A DNA stretch of 64,000 nt from an uncultured Thermoanaerobaculia bacterium (GTDB lineage: Bacteria > Acidobacteriota > Thermoanaerobaculia > Multivoradales > Multivoraceae). The notes under the pieces are model-generated. The model was given only the letters and a program-made list of their open reading frames with translations. It was not told where the DNA came from and ran no database searches. Position numbers and translations under genes: made by a program. The first letter of the stretch is position 1; each line of letters opens with the position of its first letter. Shown piece after piece: positions 47,805 through 55,988 of this stretch. Location: the NCBI GenBank assembly GCA_951812325.1, contig OX638294.1, positions 1,776,859-1,840,858 of the forward strand. Reading direction: 5' to 3'.

Positions 47805-48434
47805 ATGATCACGATCTACCACGCCCCGCGGACCCGCTCGGCCCGCGTCATCTGGCTCTGCGAGGAGCTGGACCTTCCCTACGAAGTCGTCCCCGTCGAC
47901 TTCAGCCCGGAGTACCTCAAGTCAGCCGAGTGGCGGCGGCTCAATCCGATCCGCAAGGTGCCGGCGTTGACGGACCTCGACGCGGCCGGCAACCCCTTCA
48001 CGATGATCGAGTCCGGCGCGATGGTCCACTACATCCTGGAGCGGTACGGGGAGGGCCGCCTGCAGCCCCCGCCCGGTACGCCGGAGAGCGCCCTGTTCCT
48101 GCAATGGTCCTGGTTCGCCGAGGCGAGCCTCGCCCGTCCGCTCGGCGACATGGTCCACCACCGTCTGCTGAAACCGGAGGCGGAGCGCATTCCGGCCGTT
48201 GTCGACGACGGACAGCATCGCGCCGAGATCTGTCTGGAAGCCGTCGAGGCGGCCCTTGACGGCCGCAACTACCTGCTGGGAAGCGAACTGACCGCCGCCG
48301 ACATCATGATGGGCTATTCGCTGGTCCTGGCCCGGAGGCTGGAGGTGCATGACGAGCGCTACCCGAACCTCGTCGCGTACCTGGAACGGCTGGAATCCCG
48401 GCCCGGATTTCAGATCGCGTTCGCCTCCCCATAG
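47805..48434 (+). CDS. Glutathione S-transferase family protein
   Basis: A 209-residue GST. The thioredoxin-fold N-domain shows YHAPRTRSARVIWLCEEL, NPIRKVPAL and TMIESGAMVHYILERYG; the helical C-domain ends with LLGSELTAADIMMGYSLVLA, holding the N-capping Thr-Ala-Ala-Asp motif. Ser in RTRSARV is at the catalytic position expected for many bacterial beta or theta-like GSTs. It probably detoxifies electrophiles or takes part in aromatic degradation. The last 25 bp overlap the end of the broken VapC frame on the other strand. Confidence 0.9.
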   Translation: MITIYHAPRTRSARVIWLCEELDLPYEVVPVDFSPEYLKSAEWRRLNPIRKVPALTDLDAAGNPFTMIESGAMVHYILERYGEGRLQPPPGTPESALFLQWSWFAEASLARPLGDMVHHRLLKPEAERIPAVVDDGQHRAEICLEAVEAALDGRNYLLGSELTAADIMMGYSLVLARRLEVHDERYPNLVAYLERLESRPGFQIAFASP

Positions 48435-48643
48435 GTGGACCACCAAGGGCAGACGAAGCGCCTCACTCGAACATTGGCCACGGACGATGTCCGGATTCCA
48501 TCACCAACACCATCTCCGACACGCCGAAAGAGGAACCCAGGTTCAACGATCGGCCAAGCCACCCGATACGGTTCATGCTCGTGCATGTCCGCGCGGTGCG
48601 CGTAGACGAGCACGCTCACGTCAGGAACGACAAATGCACGCAC
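48410..48643 (-). pseudogene. Truncated VapC-like PIN toxin
   Basis: The frame starts at GTG 48643 overlapping the antitoxin stop by 23 nt and reads VRAFVVPDVSVLVYAHRADM and HEPYR, the first strand of a PIN domain with its catalytic Asp. After about 30 residues the similarity ends and the remaining 47 codons are unlike PIN; the three other acidic residues are missing. The frame stops inside the convergent GST 3' end. The toxin has probably been cut by a deletion or rearrangement at about 48550, leaving the antitoxin. Confidence 0.7.
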
Positions 48644-48887
48644 GGAAGCGCTCGCAGTCCAACTGGTCGAGCACTTCTGTCAGCCGATCGCTCCTGATTC
48701 GGGAACGTAGTCCGCCTTCTCCGCCGGTGATCAGCTCGACACGCTTCGCCGGAACTCGCCGCTCACCTCGCGCGAGCACCTCCCGGAGCCCCTCGTCGAT
48801 CAGCGACGTGAGCGTCCGGCCCGTCCGCCCCGCGTAGCGCCTCGCTTCCGCCAGCAGTTCCTCGTCGAGCCGTACCGTGATGCGCAT
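48621..48887 (-). CDS. VapB-like antitoxin (ribbon-helix-helix)
   Basis: An 88-residue protein with N-terminal MRITVRLDEELLAEARRYAG, the beta strand and first helix of a ribbon-helix-helix DNA-binding domain, followed by RTLTSLIDEGLREVLA. The C-terminal tail, with RSRIRSDRLTEVLDQLDCER, would wrap the PIN toxin. It overlaps the VapC remnant by 23 nt. ATG 48887 begins the domain; upstream residues in the same frame are basic and unrelated. With the toxin truncated, the antitoxin may persist as an orphan repressor or cross-antitoxin. Confidence 0.8.
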   Translation of the reverse strand: MRITVRLDEELLAEARRYAGRTGRTLTSLIDEGLREVLARGERRVPAKRVELITGGEGGLRSRIRSDRLTEVLDQLDCERFRACICRS

Positions 48888-48976
48888 GGCACTCAGCCTA
48901 CACTTGCGCCTGCCGGTACGTCTACGGGCATGCCCTCGTCGGAGCGAACCTGAGCTACCCAGTGCTTCGACCGCTC

Positions 48977-50065
48977 TCAACCGTTGGCGAACAGCTCCCG
49001 TTGCCCGGTAGCCTCGGTCATCGCCCGTACCGTGGCTGCCGCCAGCGGCTCTGGCGACACGACATACAAGTACTCCTTGTTTCGCAGGTGGCTCACCCGG
49101 CCGACCTTCTCGCCGCTCGGATTGAACACGCCGATCTGGGCACCGACGTAACGCTTATAGTCATTCTCGATCACCAAGACGTCGCCCCTTCGCCCCAAAA
49201 GCTCCTCCATTTCGACACGTCCGATAAAGCCCTCATCGCTGAACGAGACCACTAGGTAAAAAGCCTGCACTTGCTCGACCACTTTGGCCCATGCACCGAA
49301 GAAGCGTCTCTTGCTATTAAAGACGCTCTTCCTTTCTCGGCAGTCAATCCGCTTGCAGGCAACTCCATAGTGTTCGGGCTTGTCCCAGAGCGTCAAAGTC
49401 TCCCAAATGTGGTAATTCCCAAGAAAGCTATGCTGATTGTAGGGAGGATCCAAGTAGGCGACATCTGCCTCCAGTCGACCCACCGCCTCCACGGTGTCCA
49501 TCCGATGCGCTTTGCCCTTCCCCGCTCCGGCTCGCGGCGCAACATCCGGTAGCCGCAGTTCCAGGTCGTTAAAGGACCTTGGAGCCCACTTCTTAAGGTA
49601 CGCCATCTGCACACCCGTGGTGCTGTCCACCCGGTCAGCCGCCTCCATCAGTGACACGAGCACAATTGCTCTCAGTTCCGGATCAAGCCCCTTGCGCTCG
49701 ATCTCCTCCCGAATCGCATCGACACGCGCTCCGTTCCTAGGTTGAAGAAACCGGCTCTTCTCACAAAAGACCTCCGTGAAGTACCCGGGCGACGGCGGCA
49801 GCCGATTGAACTCCTCGATCAGCAGACTGGCCTGTCGGAGCTGCTCTGCCGTGCCGTCGGCCTCCACGTAGCAGCGAGCGATCACCTCCCCACACGCCAG
49901 ATAGTCGTTGGCTAGCACCCTGTACTGCCTTTTCTTCAGCGCGGCTCCTACCCTGGACGTACCCGAGAACAGGTCCAGGACCGTGCAAGACTCCCGCAAC
50001 TGCTGAACAACAGCGACGATTGCAGGTACGAGCTTCCTCTTGGAGCCGATGTATTTGATCGGCAC
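48977..50065 (-). CDS. Type II adenine-N6 DNA methyltransferase (D12 class)
   Basis: A 362-residue alpha-class adenine methyltransferase of the Dam/D12 type. It begins PIKYIGSKRKLVPAI, the usual D12 opening; motif I is DLFSGTSRVG (residues 31-40) and motif IV DPPYNQHSF (Asp205-Tyr208). The target-recognition region lies between, about residues 65-190. The start is GTG 50065, one base after the stop of the upstream endonuclease gene, so the pair is co-transcribed. It should protect the host site from that endonuclease; sequence specificity cannot be read. GC is clearly lower than in flanking genes, suggesting recent acquisition. Confidence 0.87.
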   Translation of the reverse strand: MPIKYIGSKRKLVPAIVAVVQQLRESCTVLDLFSGTSRVGAALKKRQYRVLANDYLACGEVIARCYVEADGTAEQLRQASLLIEEFNRLPPSPGYFTEVFCEKSRFLQPRNGARVDAIREEIERKGLDPELRAIVLVSLMEAADRVDSTTGVQMAYLKKWAPRSFNDLELRLPDVAPRAGAGKGKAHRMDTVEAVGRLEADVAYLDPPYNQHSFLGNYHIWETLTLWDKPEHYGVACKRIDCRERKSVFNSKRRFFGAWAKVVEQVQAFYLVVSFSDEGFIGRVEMEELLGRRGDVLVIENDYKRYVGAQIGVFNPSGEKVGRVSHLRNKEYLYVVSPEPLAAATVRAMTEATGQRELFANG

Positions 50066-50066
50066 G

Positions 50067-50882
50067 TTAGACTTCCTTGCGGGCGCGGCCTGCGAAGAGC
50101 CACCCGCAAAGGCCATCGACAAGCCGAGAGTACTCGGACACTGTCGCCAAGTACTCCATGTCGAACCAACGGAAGACGCGAAGCCGGTCCGCTTGCACGC
50201 GGAAACTGACGTGGTACTTGTTGCGATACTTGGTGAATGCACCGTTTACGATGATTGCGAATGAGCAGGCACTGTACCGGGTCGCCACCTCCAGGTACTG
50301 AAGAATCTGAAACGACAAGCGTTCGTGAGCGTTTCCGTCGATCGCATACCCTTTCGTGCTCTTGGCGGTCTTGTATTCGAGCAGTATCTTTTCGCGCAGG
50401 ACATCCTGGTCCACCAGTACAATCGCCCCGTCGAACGCGGTTTTGCGTCGCTCGTAGATCGTCGGGTACGCCTCACCACTGAAAGGGCCCGTATCCGGGC
50501 CATAGCGGTTCACTGCTTCTTCGGTCCCAGGGAAAGTCGCAACCAAGTCGCTGACTGCGTACCTGAGATCCAGCCAACGTGAGTCCTCCGCCGTCACAGA
50601 AACGGATGCGCCGGACTTGCCGGGTAGATACAAAGACCGATCTTCGTAGTCTAGGCGCGTCCAGCCGCTGTTTGATGGACCTCGAAGGCGAGAGCGGCAA
50701 GCCTTCTGCTCCACCGCGTAGTCCGCGAGTGCTTCCCAGAACTCCAAGACGAGCTCCTCGAATCTATCGCCCTCTCGGCGGCTTCCAGTACCAGTGTTGC
50801 GACGACTTCCTGGGGCCTCGAAGTCGTAAATCGATTCGGCGAGAGCCCGCAGCCTGCGAGTCGGCAAGGAGTGGCTGTTCAC
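50067..50882 (-). CDS. Probable type II restriction endonuclease
   Basis: A 271-residue protein with no family that I can name. Position just upstream of a type II methyltransferase (1-bp gap) and a PD-(D/E)xK-like site support an endonuclease: Asp151 in FDGAIVLVDQD and Glu169-x-Lys171 in ILLEYKTAKS. The N-terminal half is helical and charged; the C-terminal end GRARKEV is basic. GTG 50882 (VNSHSLPTRRL) is chosen because longer starts would run into the neighbouring PQQ gene. The low-GC composition is shared with the methyltransferase. Cleavage site and family are unknown. Confidence 0.7.
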   Translation of the reverse strand: MNSHSLPTRRLRALAESIYDFEAPGSRRNTGTGSRREGDRFEELVLEFWEALADYAVEQKACRSRLRGPSNSGWTRLDYEDRSLYLPGKSGASVSVTAEDSRWLDLRYAVSDLVATFPGTEEAVNRYGPDTGPFSGEAYPTIYERRKTAFDGAIVLVDQDVLREKILLEYKTAKSTKGYAIDGNAHERLSFQILQYLEVATRYSACSFAIIVNGAFTKYRNKYHVSFRVQADRLRVFRWFDMEYLATVSEYSRLVDGLCGWLFAGRARKEV

Positions 50883-50923
50883 CGTCCCGAGTCCTTCTTC
50901 AGCATAGATTGCTCCATTCGTGC

Positions 50924-52222
50924 CTAGCGGTCGGACACGTCGTAGGCCAGCAGTTCGCCCCAGTTGCGGATGTAGAGCACGCCGTTGCTTACGACCGGGT
51001 GAGCCCAACTGGGCCGGCCGTGGCTCTCGAGCCGGAAGCGGCCTCGCTCGTCGTACCCCTCCACGGTGGCCAGCGCCAGACCGGCGGTGTGCCTCTCGCC
51101 GACCAGGAAGAGTTTTCCGTCGGCCAGTGTGAGCGAGCCCTTGCCTACGCTCCGGTCGCGCCAGACGATCTCGCCGGTCTCGAAGTCCGCGCAGGCGAGG
51201 ACGGAGCCGAAGAACCCGTAGAGGCGCCCCTCATGGAGCACCACGCCGCCGTGGTGGTTTCGAAGACTCGACTTGAACCACGCCTGTCCGGTGCTCACGC
51301 CGTCGCCGGCGGCCCGCACGCGCAGGGCGCCTCCGCCGGTGCCGTAGTCGGAGGTGTAGAACACCAGGCCATTCGAGTAGACCGGCGTCGCGGCGTTCGC
51401 GGTTCGGTTCGCCGGCTCGCGGTAGTGCCACAGCAGTTCGCCGTCGGCAGCGCGTACGCCGACTCCGGCGCGGGCCGTAAAGCCCACGATCACCCGCAGC
51501 GGCGCCCCGGCGTCCTCCAGATCGACCGCGATCAGCGAAGAATAGCCAGCGCGATCTTTCAGGCCGCCGCTGGTCCACACCGTCTCGCCGGTTTCCCGGT
51601 CGAGAGCGGCGATCGCACCCTCGTCGCCGCCGGGCATCACGACCACCCAGTCCCCTTCGATCAAGGGCGATTCACTGATGCCCCAACTGATGTTCTTCTG
51701 GCCGAAGTCCCGAAGGATGTTCCGCTGCCACGCCACTTCGCCGTCCGAGAGACGAACGCGCGCCAGTTCCCCCAGTCCCGTCAGCGCATAGAGCGAGTCG
51801 CCGGCAACCGTCGGCGTGCCGCGCGGACCGTTGCCCCGGCGCTGCCGTAGCCGCGGACCCAGCTCGCGTTCCCAGCGGACGCTGCCGTCCGACGCGTCGA
51901 GGGCGAACACCAGGCTTCGCCCTCCGCGGGTTCCCTGGACGTAGAGCGAGCCGTCGACCACGGCCACCGTGCCGTAGCCCTCGCCCAGACCGTCGATGCG
52001 CCACAGCAGCGGCGGGCCGCTGGCGGGCCAGTGGTCCGCCAGCCCGGTCTCCGTCGAGACGCCGTCCCGCCCGGGCCCCCGCCACTGCGGCCAGTCCTCC
52101 GCGGCGGCCGGAGGAGACGCCGTGGGAGCAAGCAGGATCAGACCTGCCGCCAGCAGGAGGTACCGTTGAACGCCGGTCCACACTGGGCGTAGCTGCGTCA
52201 CTGCACGAACACTCTGCTCCAA
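50924..52222 (-). CDS. Exported PQQ-like beta-propeller protein
   Basis: About 432 residues: signal peptide YLLLAAGLILLAPTASPPAAA, then WPQWRGPGRDGVS, the usual start of these propellers in planctomycetes and acidobacteria. Repeated blades follow with motifs such as LFALDASDGSVRWERELG, ALDRETGETVWTSGG, RAADGELLWHYREP and CADFETGEIVWRD. No PQQ-site Cys pair or catalytic Asp of alcohol dehydrogenases is seen, so it is more likely a scaffold or outer-membrane assembly-like (BamB-type) protein than an enzyme. Start codon is uncertain: TTG 52222 (AAAGG nearby), or GTG 52201 or 52183, which would still leave the signal. It is the last gene of a minus-strand run. Confidence 0.82.
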   Translation of the reverse strand: MEQSVRAVTQLRPVWTGVQRYLLLAAGLILLAPTASPPAAAEDWPQWRGPGRDGVSTETGLADHWPASGPPLLWRIDGLGEGYGTVAVVDGSLYVQGTRGGRSLVFALDASDGSVRWERELGPRLRQRRGNGPRGTPTVAGDSLYALTGLGELARVRLSDGEVAWQRNILRDFGQKNISWGISESPLIEGDWVVVMPGGDEGAIAALDRETGETVWTSGGLKDRAGYSSLIAVDLEDAGAPLRVIVGFTARAGVGVRAADGELLWHYREPANRTANAATPVYSNGLVFYTSDYGTGGGALRVRAAGDGVSTGQAWFKSSLRNHHGGVVLHEGRLYGFFGSVLACADFETGEIVWRDRSVGKGSLTLADGKLFLVGERHTAGLALATVEGYDERGRFRLESHGRPSWAHPVVSNGVLYIRNWGELLAYDVSDR

Positions 52223-52342
52223 ATGACCTTTGCGGTCAACTGCGACCCGTCTGCCGGAAAGGGTCGCGCGGGGGTCGATCGAGTCCGCGTCCAGGCTGAC
52301 GTGGATCGCGTTCCAGCGCTTCCGGACCGTGAGGTGAGAGGG

Positions 52343-53665
52343 TCAGGCCGCCACGGGGCTCTGCTTCCGCGGCGACCGCAGGAAGAAGGCGACGACCGAT
52401 CCGGCCAGCGTGACCGCGGCGACGGCCAGGAACGGGACGGCATAGGTGCCCTGGGTGTCGAAGAACCAGCCGGCGAGCCAGGGCATGACGGCGCCCGGGA
52501 CGGCGCCGATCGCGAAACGAACGCCGGTCGTGGTGGCGAAGGCCCGACGCCCGAAGAAGCGGGCAAACGTCGCGGCCTGGCTGATGTAGGCCATGCCGAA
52601 ACCAAGGCCCAGGAGGATCAGGGCAATGCGGGCGGCAGAGGCCGTGTCCGCAAACAGGAACAGCGCCACGCCCGTCCCCTCCATCGCCAGGGCGACGCCG
52701 AGCAGCCGGGGCGGCGAGACCCGATCGCCGAACGCGCCGGACAACCGCCCGAACGTGCTGAACAGAATCATCAGCCCGATCAGGCTGCCAGCGGCATCCA
52801 CTCCGAGGCCGGAGTCCTGGAGGTGCAGCCGCCCATGCACCGTGACCATCCCCCAGGGTACGGCGTAGCCAACACCGCAGAGCACCATCAACGCGAACTG
52901 GGGGGTCCGCACCGCCTCGCTGGCGACCCATTGGTTCCCGGGCCCGCCGTCGCCCCCGCCTGCCGCGACCCGAAGCTCTTCAGGGGAGCGGGCGCCGTCG
53001 CGCAACTGGCCCATCGACTCCGGGTTGTTCCGCAGGACGAGGAAGGACAGGACGCCCAGCACCGCACAGAGCCCGGCGATGATCTCCCAGCCATCGCGCC
53101 AGGTTCCGCCTCCGTTCAACAGAGCCGCGTCGAACTTGACGATCAGCGGGCCCACCAGGCCCGCGGCGACCAGCAGGAACGCCAGCGCGCTGGCACGCCA
53201 CCGAAGGAACCAGTTCGTCGCCAGGGTCTGCGTCGGCAGGACGGTCGAGAAGGTGTGCGAGATTCCCGCGAAGAGACCGAAGAAGAGCAGCACGTCCCAG
53301 CGGTCCTGAGCCCGGCTGGTCAGGTAATAGGCGACGGAAACGACCAGGAAGCCGGCGGTGAATACCGGGCGGGGACCGAACCGCGTCAGACAGATGCCGA
53401 TCAGCGGCGCCACAACGCCGCCGCAGAAGGACCAGACCGTGAAGGCAAGGCCCCCGGTGGCCCGGTTCAGCTCGAGGTCCTCGAGCATCTCGGGCAGGAA
53501 GAAACCCCAGCTGTAGAAGGGCGCCGCCCCCAGACCGTAGATGAGCCAGGCGACGGGGAGCATCCGCCAGCCGTAGAAGCTCCAGTTGATCCGCGACGAC
53601 CTGCCGGCGCCTCCGCCGGTATCGGGGCCGGATCCGCTTCCGGTGTCCCCGATTCCGGCCCTCAC
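52343..53665 (-). CDS. Major facilitator superfamily transporter
   Basis: A 440-residue membrane protein with about 12 hydrophobic helices. It resembles the oxalate/formate-antiporter-like branch: FYSWGFFLPEMLEDL, PLIGICLTRFGPRPVF in the loop 2-3 region, and GRLSGAFGDRVSPPRLLG in the second half repeating the MFS loop motif. The substrate, probably a small organic anion, cannot be told. The start is GTG 53665, which gives a 28-residue Gly/Ser-rich leader before the first helix. It lies 21 bp after the GST-fold gene and 120 bp before the PQQ gene, both on the same strand. Confidence 0.88.
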   Translation of the reverse strand: MRAGIGDTGSGSGPDTGGGAGRSSRINWSFYGWRMLPVAWLIYGLGAAPFYSWGFFLPEMLEDLELNRATGGLAFTVWSFCGGVVAPLIGICLTRFGPRPVFTAGFLVVSVAYYLTSRAQDRWDVLLFFGLFAGISHTFSTVLPTQTLATNWFLRWRASALAFLLVAAGLVGPLIVKFDAALLNGGGTWRDGWEIIAGLCAVLGVLSFLVLRNNPESMGQLRDGARSPEELRVAAGGGDGGPGNQWVASEAVRTPQFALMVLCGVGYAVPWGMVTVHGRLHLQDSGLGVDAAGSLIGLMILFSTFGRLSGAFGDRVSPPRLLGVALAMEGTGVALFLFADTASAARIALILLGLGFGMAYISQAATFARFFGRRAFATTTGVRFAIGAVPGAVMPWLAGWFFDTQGTYAVPFLAVAAVTLAGSVVAFFLRSPRKQSPVAA

Positions 53666-53686
53666 TTGTCCCGTCCTGCCGCCGGC

Positions 53687-54736
53687 CTAGGGGCCGGACG
53701 CTCCGCCGGCGAAGAGGAGCTCGCAACCGGTGCCGTCAAGCAACCGGTCGACCACCGCCCTGTCCGCGACCGACAACTCCCCGTACCGCTCCCGCAGCCA
53801 CATCAGGCACTTGCCCTGGTAGGGGAACGGCTTCTGCACCCAGGGCCGACCGTCGATCTCGCACTCGACGCGTTCCGCGCCAGCCATCAGCGCCTTCGCG
53901 TTCGCGAGCAGGAACGGTGTGTAGACGCGGCCGACTTCGCCCAGAAGCGCCCGCAGGGTCGCGGGCAGCTCGCGGTCGACCCAGTCGTCCTCGGTCGGTT
54001 CGAGGCCGGACAGGTCCTCCACCCTGTCCACCCAGGCGTAGACTCGCGGCGCCACCTGGAGCGTCAGGGCCATCGGCGTCGGATCAAAGGCCGCGAGCTG
54101 GGTCAACTGGCCGAAGAAGGCGAAGTCGGAGGCGCCGGGGCGGTTCCCCATCAGGAACGGCCGCTCCGTCAGGTGGTCCCGGAACAGCTCCAGGATGCGG
54201 CGATAGCTCGCCTCGATGACCGGCAGCGTCGTCTCGTTCGACCCCACCACCCAGAGTCGGGAGATCTGGCGCTCGGACACCGTCTTCGCGGCCTGCCGGA
54301 AGTCCTCTTCAGGGCCCTCCACCCGGCGCCAGCGGGGCAGGATCTGACCAGCCTTCTCGATGTCCGCCGCGTAGACCCAGCGGTAGTGGAACATGGCCTT
54401 GGTCAGCCACTCGTCCCCGAAGTCCTCGAGCAGGTAGTCGATGAAGGCGGTCACGGGATCCGGCGGAACCACCGAGCGACCCTCGAACTCTCCCTCGAAG
54501 CGCCGGATCAGCGGCGTGGAATCGACCACGGCCTCGAGTTCGCCGGCCTCGTTCGGCAGATAGAACGTCGGCAGCAGCCGCACCTTGGCCGCCGGCAGGT
54601 CCTCGCGGCCGTCGGCGCCCGAGATCAGGAAGCGATAGGGGATGCGCCGGTACCGCAGCACCGCGCGCATCTTCCGCGTGTAGGGCGACCCGGGGGCGCC
54701 CATGAAGGTGAGCAGGTGCGGTGCCGGTTCAAGCAT
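53687..54736 (-). CDS. GST-fold protein with extended C-terminus
   Basis: A 349-residue protein. Residues 1-85 form a thioredoxin-fold GST N-domain (LLTFMGAPGSPYTRKMRAVLRYRRIPYRF, LPTFYLPN). A helical C-domain follows with RPFLMGNRPGASDFAFFGQL. It is about 130 residues longer than ordinary GSTs and ends in a region with WLRERYGELSVADRAVVDRL. The Ser-Pro-Tyr at the N-domain active site replaces the usual CPYC, so a redox role is unlikely. ATG 54736 starts the fold. It probably belongs to an operon with the two NTF2-like lipoproteins and the MFS gene; function unknown. Confidence 0.78.
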   Translation of the reverse strand: MLEPAPHLLTFMGAPGSPYTRKMRAVLRYRRIPYRFLISGADGREDLPAAKVRLLPTFYLPNEAGELEAVVDSTPLIRRFEGEFEGRSVVPPDPVTAFIDYLLEDFGDEWLTKAMFHYRWVYAADIEKAGQILPRWRRVEGPEEDFRQAAKTVSERQISRLWVVGSNETTLPVIEASYRRILELFRDHLTERPFLMGNRPGASDFAFFGQLTQLAAFDPTPMALTLQVAPRVYAWVDRVEDLSGLEPTEDDWVDRELPATLRALLGEVGRVYTPFLLANAKALMAGAERVECEIDGRPWVQKPFPYQGKCLMWLRERYGELSVADRAVVDRLLDGTGCELLFAGGASGP

Positions 54737-54776
54737 CAGGAGCGACGGTGGATCATAGCCGCTCCCCGGGGAGTCG

Positions 54777-55295
54777 CTACGACTCGGCGTTCCAGAGTTC
54801 AAGGGCCACGAGCCAGCGGCCGTCCGGCTCACGCCGCATCAGGCGCATCCAGTTGCCCTGGATCTCCGAGGCAGCCGAACCGTCCTTGGGAACGGTGACC
54901 AGGGCGAAGGTCCCGCGAACCGAAGCGAGCTCGCCACTGAACTCGGTCTCTTCGACATGGACCTGCGCCTCGATGGCGGCGTTCTCGAAAGCGCCCTCCA
55001 GGTTCTGGCGAATCGCTTCCCTGCCTCGAATCTCCGGCGCGTCAGGCGGCATGCGAATCGCATCCGACGCGTACAGCGCCGCCACCGCGTCCGCGTCACT
55101 GTTGTTGATGGCCACCATGAAGTCCGCAACGAGCGCATTGAGGGCCCGCTCGTCGCCGATGCTCGGCTCCACCGCCGCCGGATCCCCGGCAACTTCTTCC
55201 TCGACCGGCGGACAGGCGAGAACGAAGAAGCCGGCCAGCAGGATCGCCGGAAACCGCAGATCAAGGCGCCCGCGAGATCGGGTCGTGTTCTTCAT
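54777..55295 (-). CDS. NTF2-like (SnoaL/DUF4440) exported protein
   Basis: A 172-residue protein with a signal sequence FPAILLAGFFVLAC, where Cys28 may be lipidated. The rest is a cone-shaped NTF2 fold: FMVAINNSDADAVAALYASD, GREAIRQNLEGAF and MRREPDGRWLVALELWN. Such proteins bind small molecules or act as isomerases; members near ketosteroid genes are known, but no substrate is suggested here. It is a paralogue of the protein encoded immediately upstream, 4 bp away, and both share the RNGDADG-type loop. A GGAGGAGGAG ribosome-binding site lies before ATG 55295. Confidence 0.83.
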   Translation of the reverse strand: MKNTTRSRGRLDLRFPAILLAGFFVLACPPVEEEVAGDPAAVEPSIGDERALNALVADFMVAINNSDADAVAALYASDAIRMPPDAPEIRGREAIRQNLEGAFENAAIEAQVHVEETEFSGELASVRGTFALVTVPKDGSAASEIQGNWMRLMRREPDGRWLVALELWNAES

Positions 55296-55299
55296 GTGT

Positions 55300-55848
55300 C
55301 TACTCCTCCTCCGGCATCTCCGGCATCTGACCGGGCGGGTGGTTCCGGTTCGAGATCTCGCGCGCGATCAACCAGGAGCCGTCCTCCTGACGACGCATCA
55401 CGTCCATCCACTTCCCCAACTCCTGGTACACCTCGGACGGCGTATCTTTCGGCGAGATGCCGAGCGCGTACGTGCCCCGAACGAAGGCCAGCTCACCGCT
55501 GTACTCGCTCTCCTCGACATGAAGTTGCAGGTCCCAGTCGGCGTCCGCATAGTCGGCGGCGGCAAAGAGACGGATCGCGTCGCGGCCGACCTTCGCCTTG
55601 CTGTTCGACTGCATCCGGATGGCGTCTTCCGTGTACAGCACGGCCAGACCGTCCGCATCGCCCCGGTTCACCGCCTGCAGGTAGTTCGCGACGAGTTCGT
55701 TCAGGGCCGCATTGTTCTCGGCCACCGGATCCACTTCGGGAACGGCCGCCTCCTCTTCCGGCGGCGCCGCACAGCCCGCGACGAGGATCAGGACGGAGCA
55801 GAGCACGATGGTGGCACGGTTCCTCCGGAGGATTCCTGTGCAAGCCAT
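55300..55848 (-). CDS. NTF2-like (SnoaL/DUF4440) lipoprotein, paralogue
   Basis: A 182-residue paralogue of the downstream gene with a clear lipoprotein signal (IVLCSVLILVAGCAAP, Cys26). The NTF2 fold shows YLQAVNRGDADGLAVLYTED, KVGRDAIRLFAAAD and MRRQEDGSWLIAREISN. An ideal AAGGAGGT ribosome-binding site 5 bp before ATG 55848 fixes the start. As a tandem duplicate it may form a heterodimer with its neighbour. It is the first gene of a minus-strand run of five; a divergent promoter with TATAAT at 55900 lies between it and the EEP fusion gene. Confidence 0.84.
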   Translation of the reverse strand: MACTGILRRNRATIVLCSVLILVAGCAAPPEEEAAVPEVDPVAENNAALNELVANYLQAVNRGDADGLAVLYTEDAIRMQSNSKAKVGRDAIRLFAAADYADADWDLQLHVEESEYSGELAFVRGTYALGISPKDTPSEVYQELGKWMDVMRRQEDGSWLIAREISNRNHPPGQMPEMPEEE

Positions 55849-55899
55849 TCCGGACCTCCTTTCCGCGGCGAAGCCGCCAAGAAAGTTGCTCGTTAGTTC

Positions 55900-55905
55900 T
55901 ATAAT
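55900..55905 (+). promoter_or_regulatory. TATAAT -10 box in an AT-rich divergent gap
   Basis: The consensus TATAAT stands in the lowest-GC part of this 140-bp divergent region, about 84 bp upstream of ATG 55989. A good -35 is not visible 17 bp upstream (CAAGAA). The same patch may also serve the minus-strand genes. Confidence 0.4.
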
Positions 55906-55988
55906 CTCGCTCCAAGAGTAGCACCCGAACCCGCAAAGGACGCTATCGAGCGCGGATTTCGACCGCGGCGCATAGTCTTCCTGCTCTC

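Noticed and set aside
48977..50065. Orphan Dam methyltransferase
   Set aside because: A nuclease-like gene ends one base before its start, so a restriction-modification pair is more likely.
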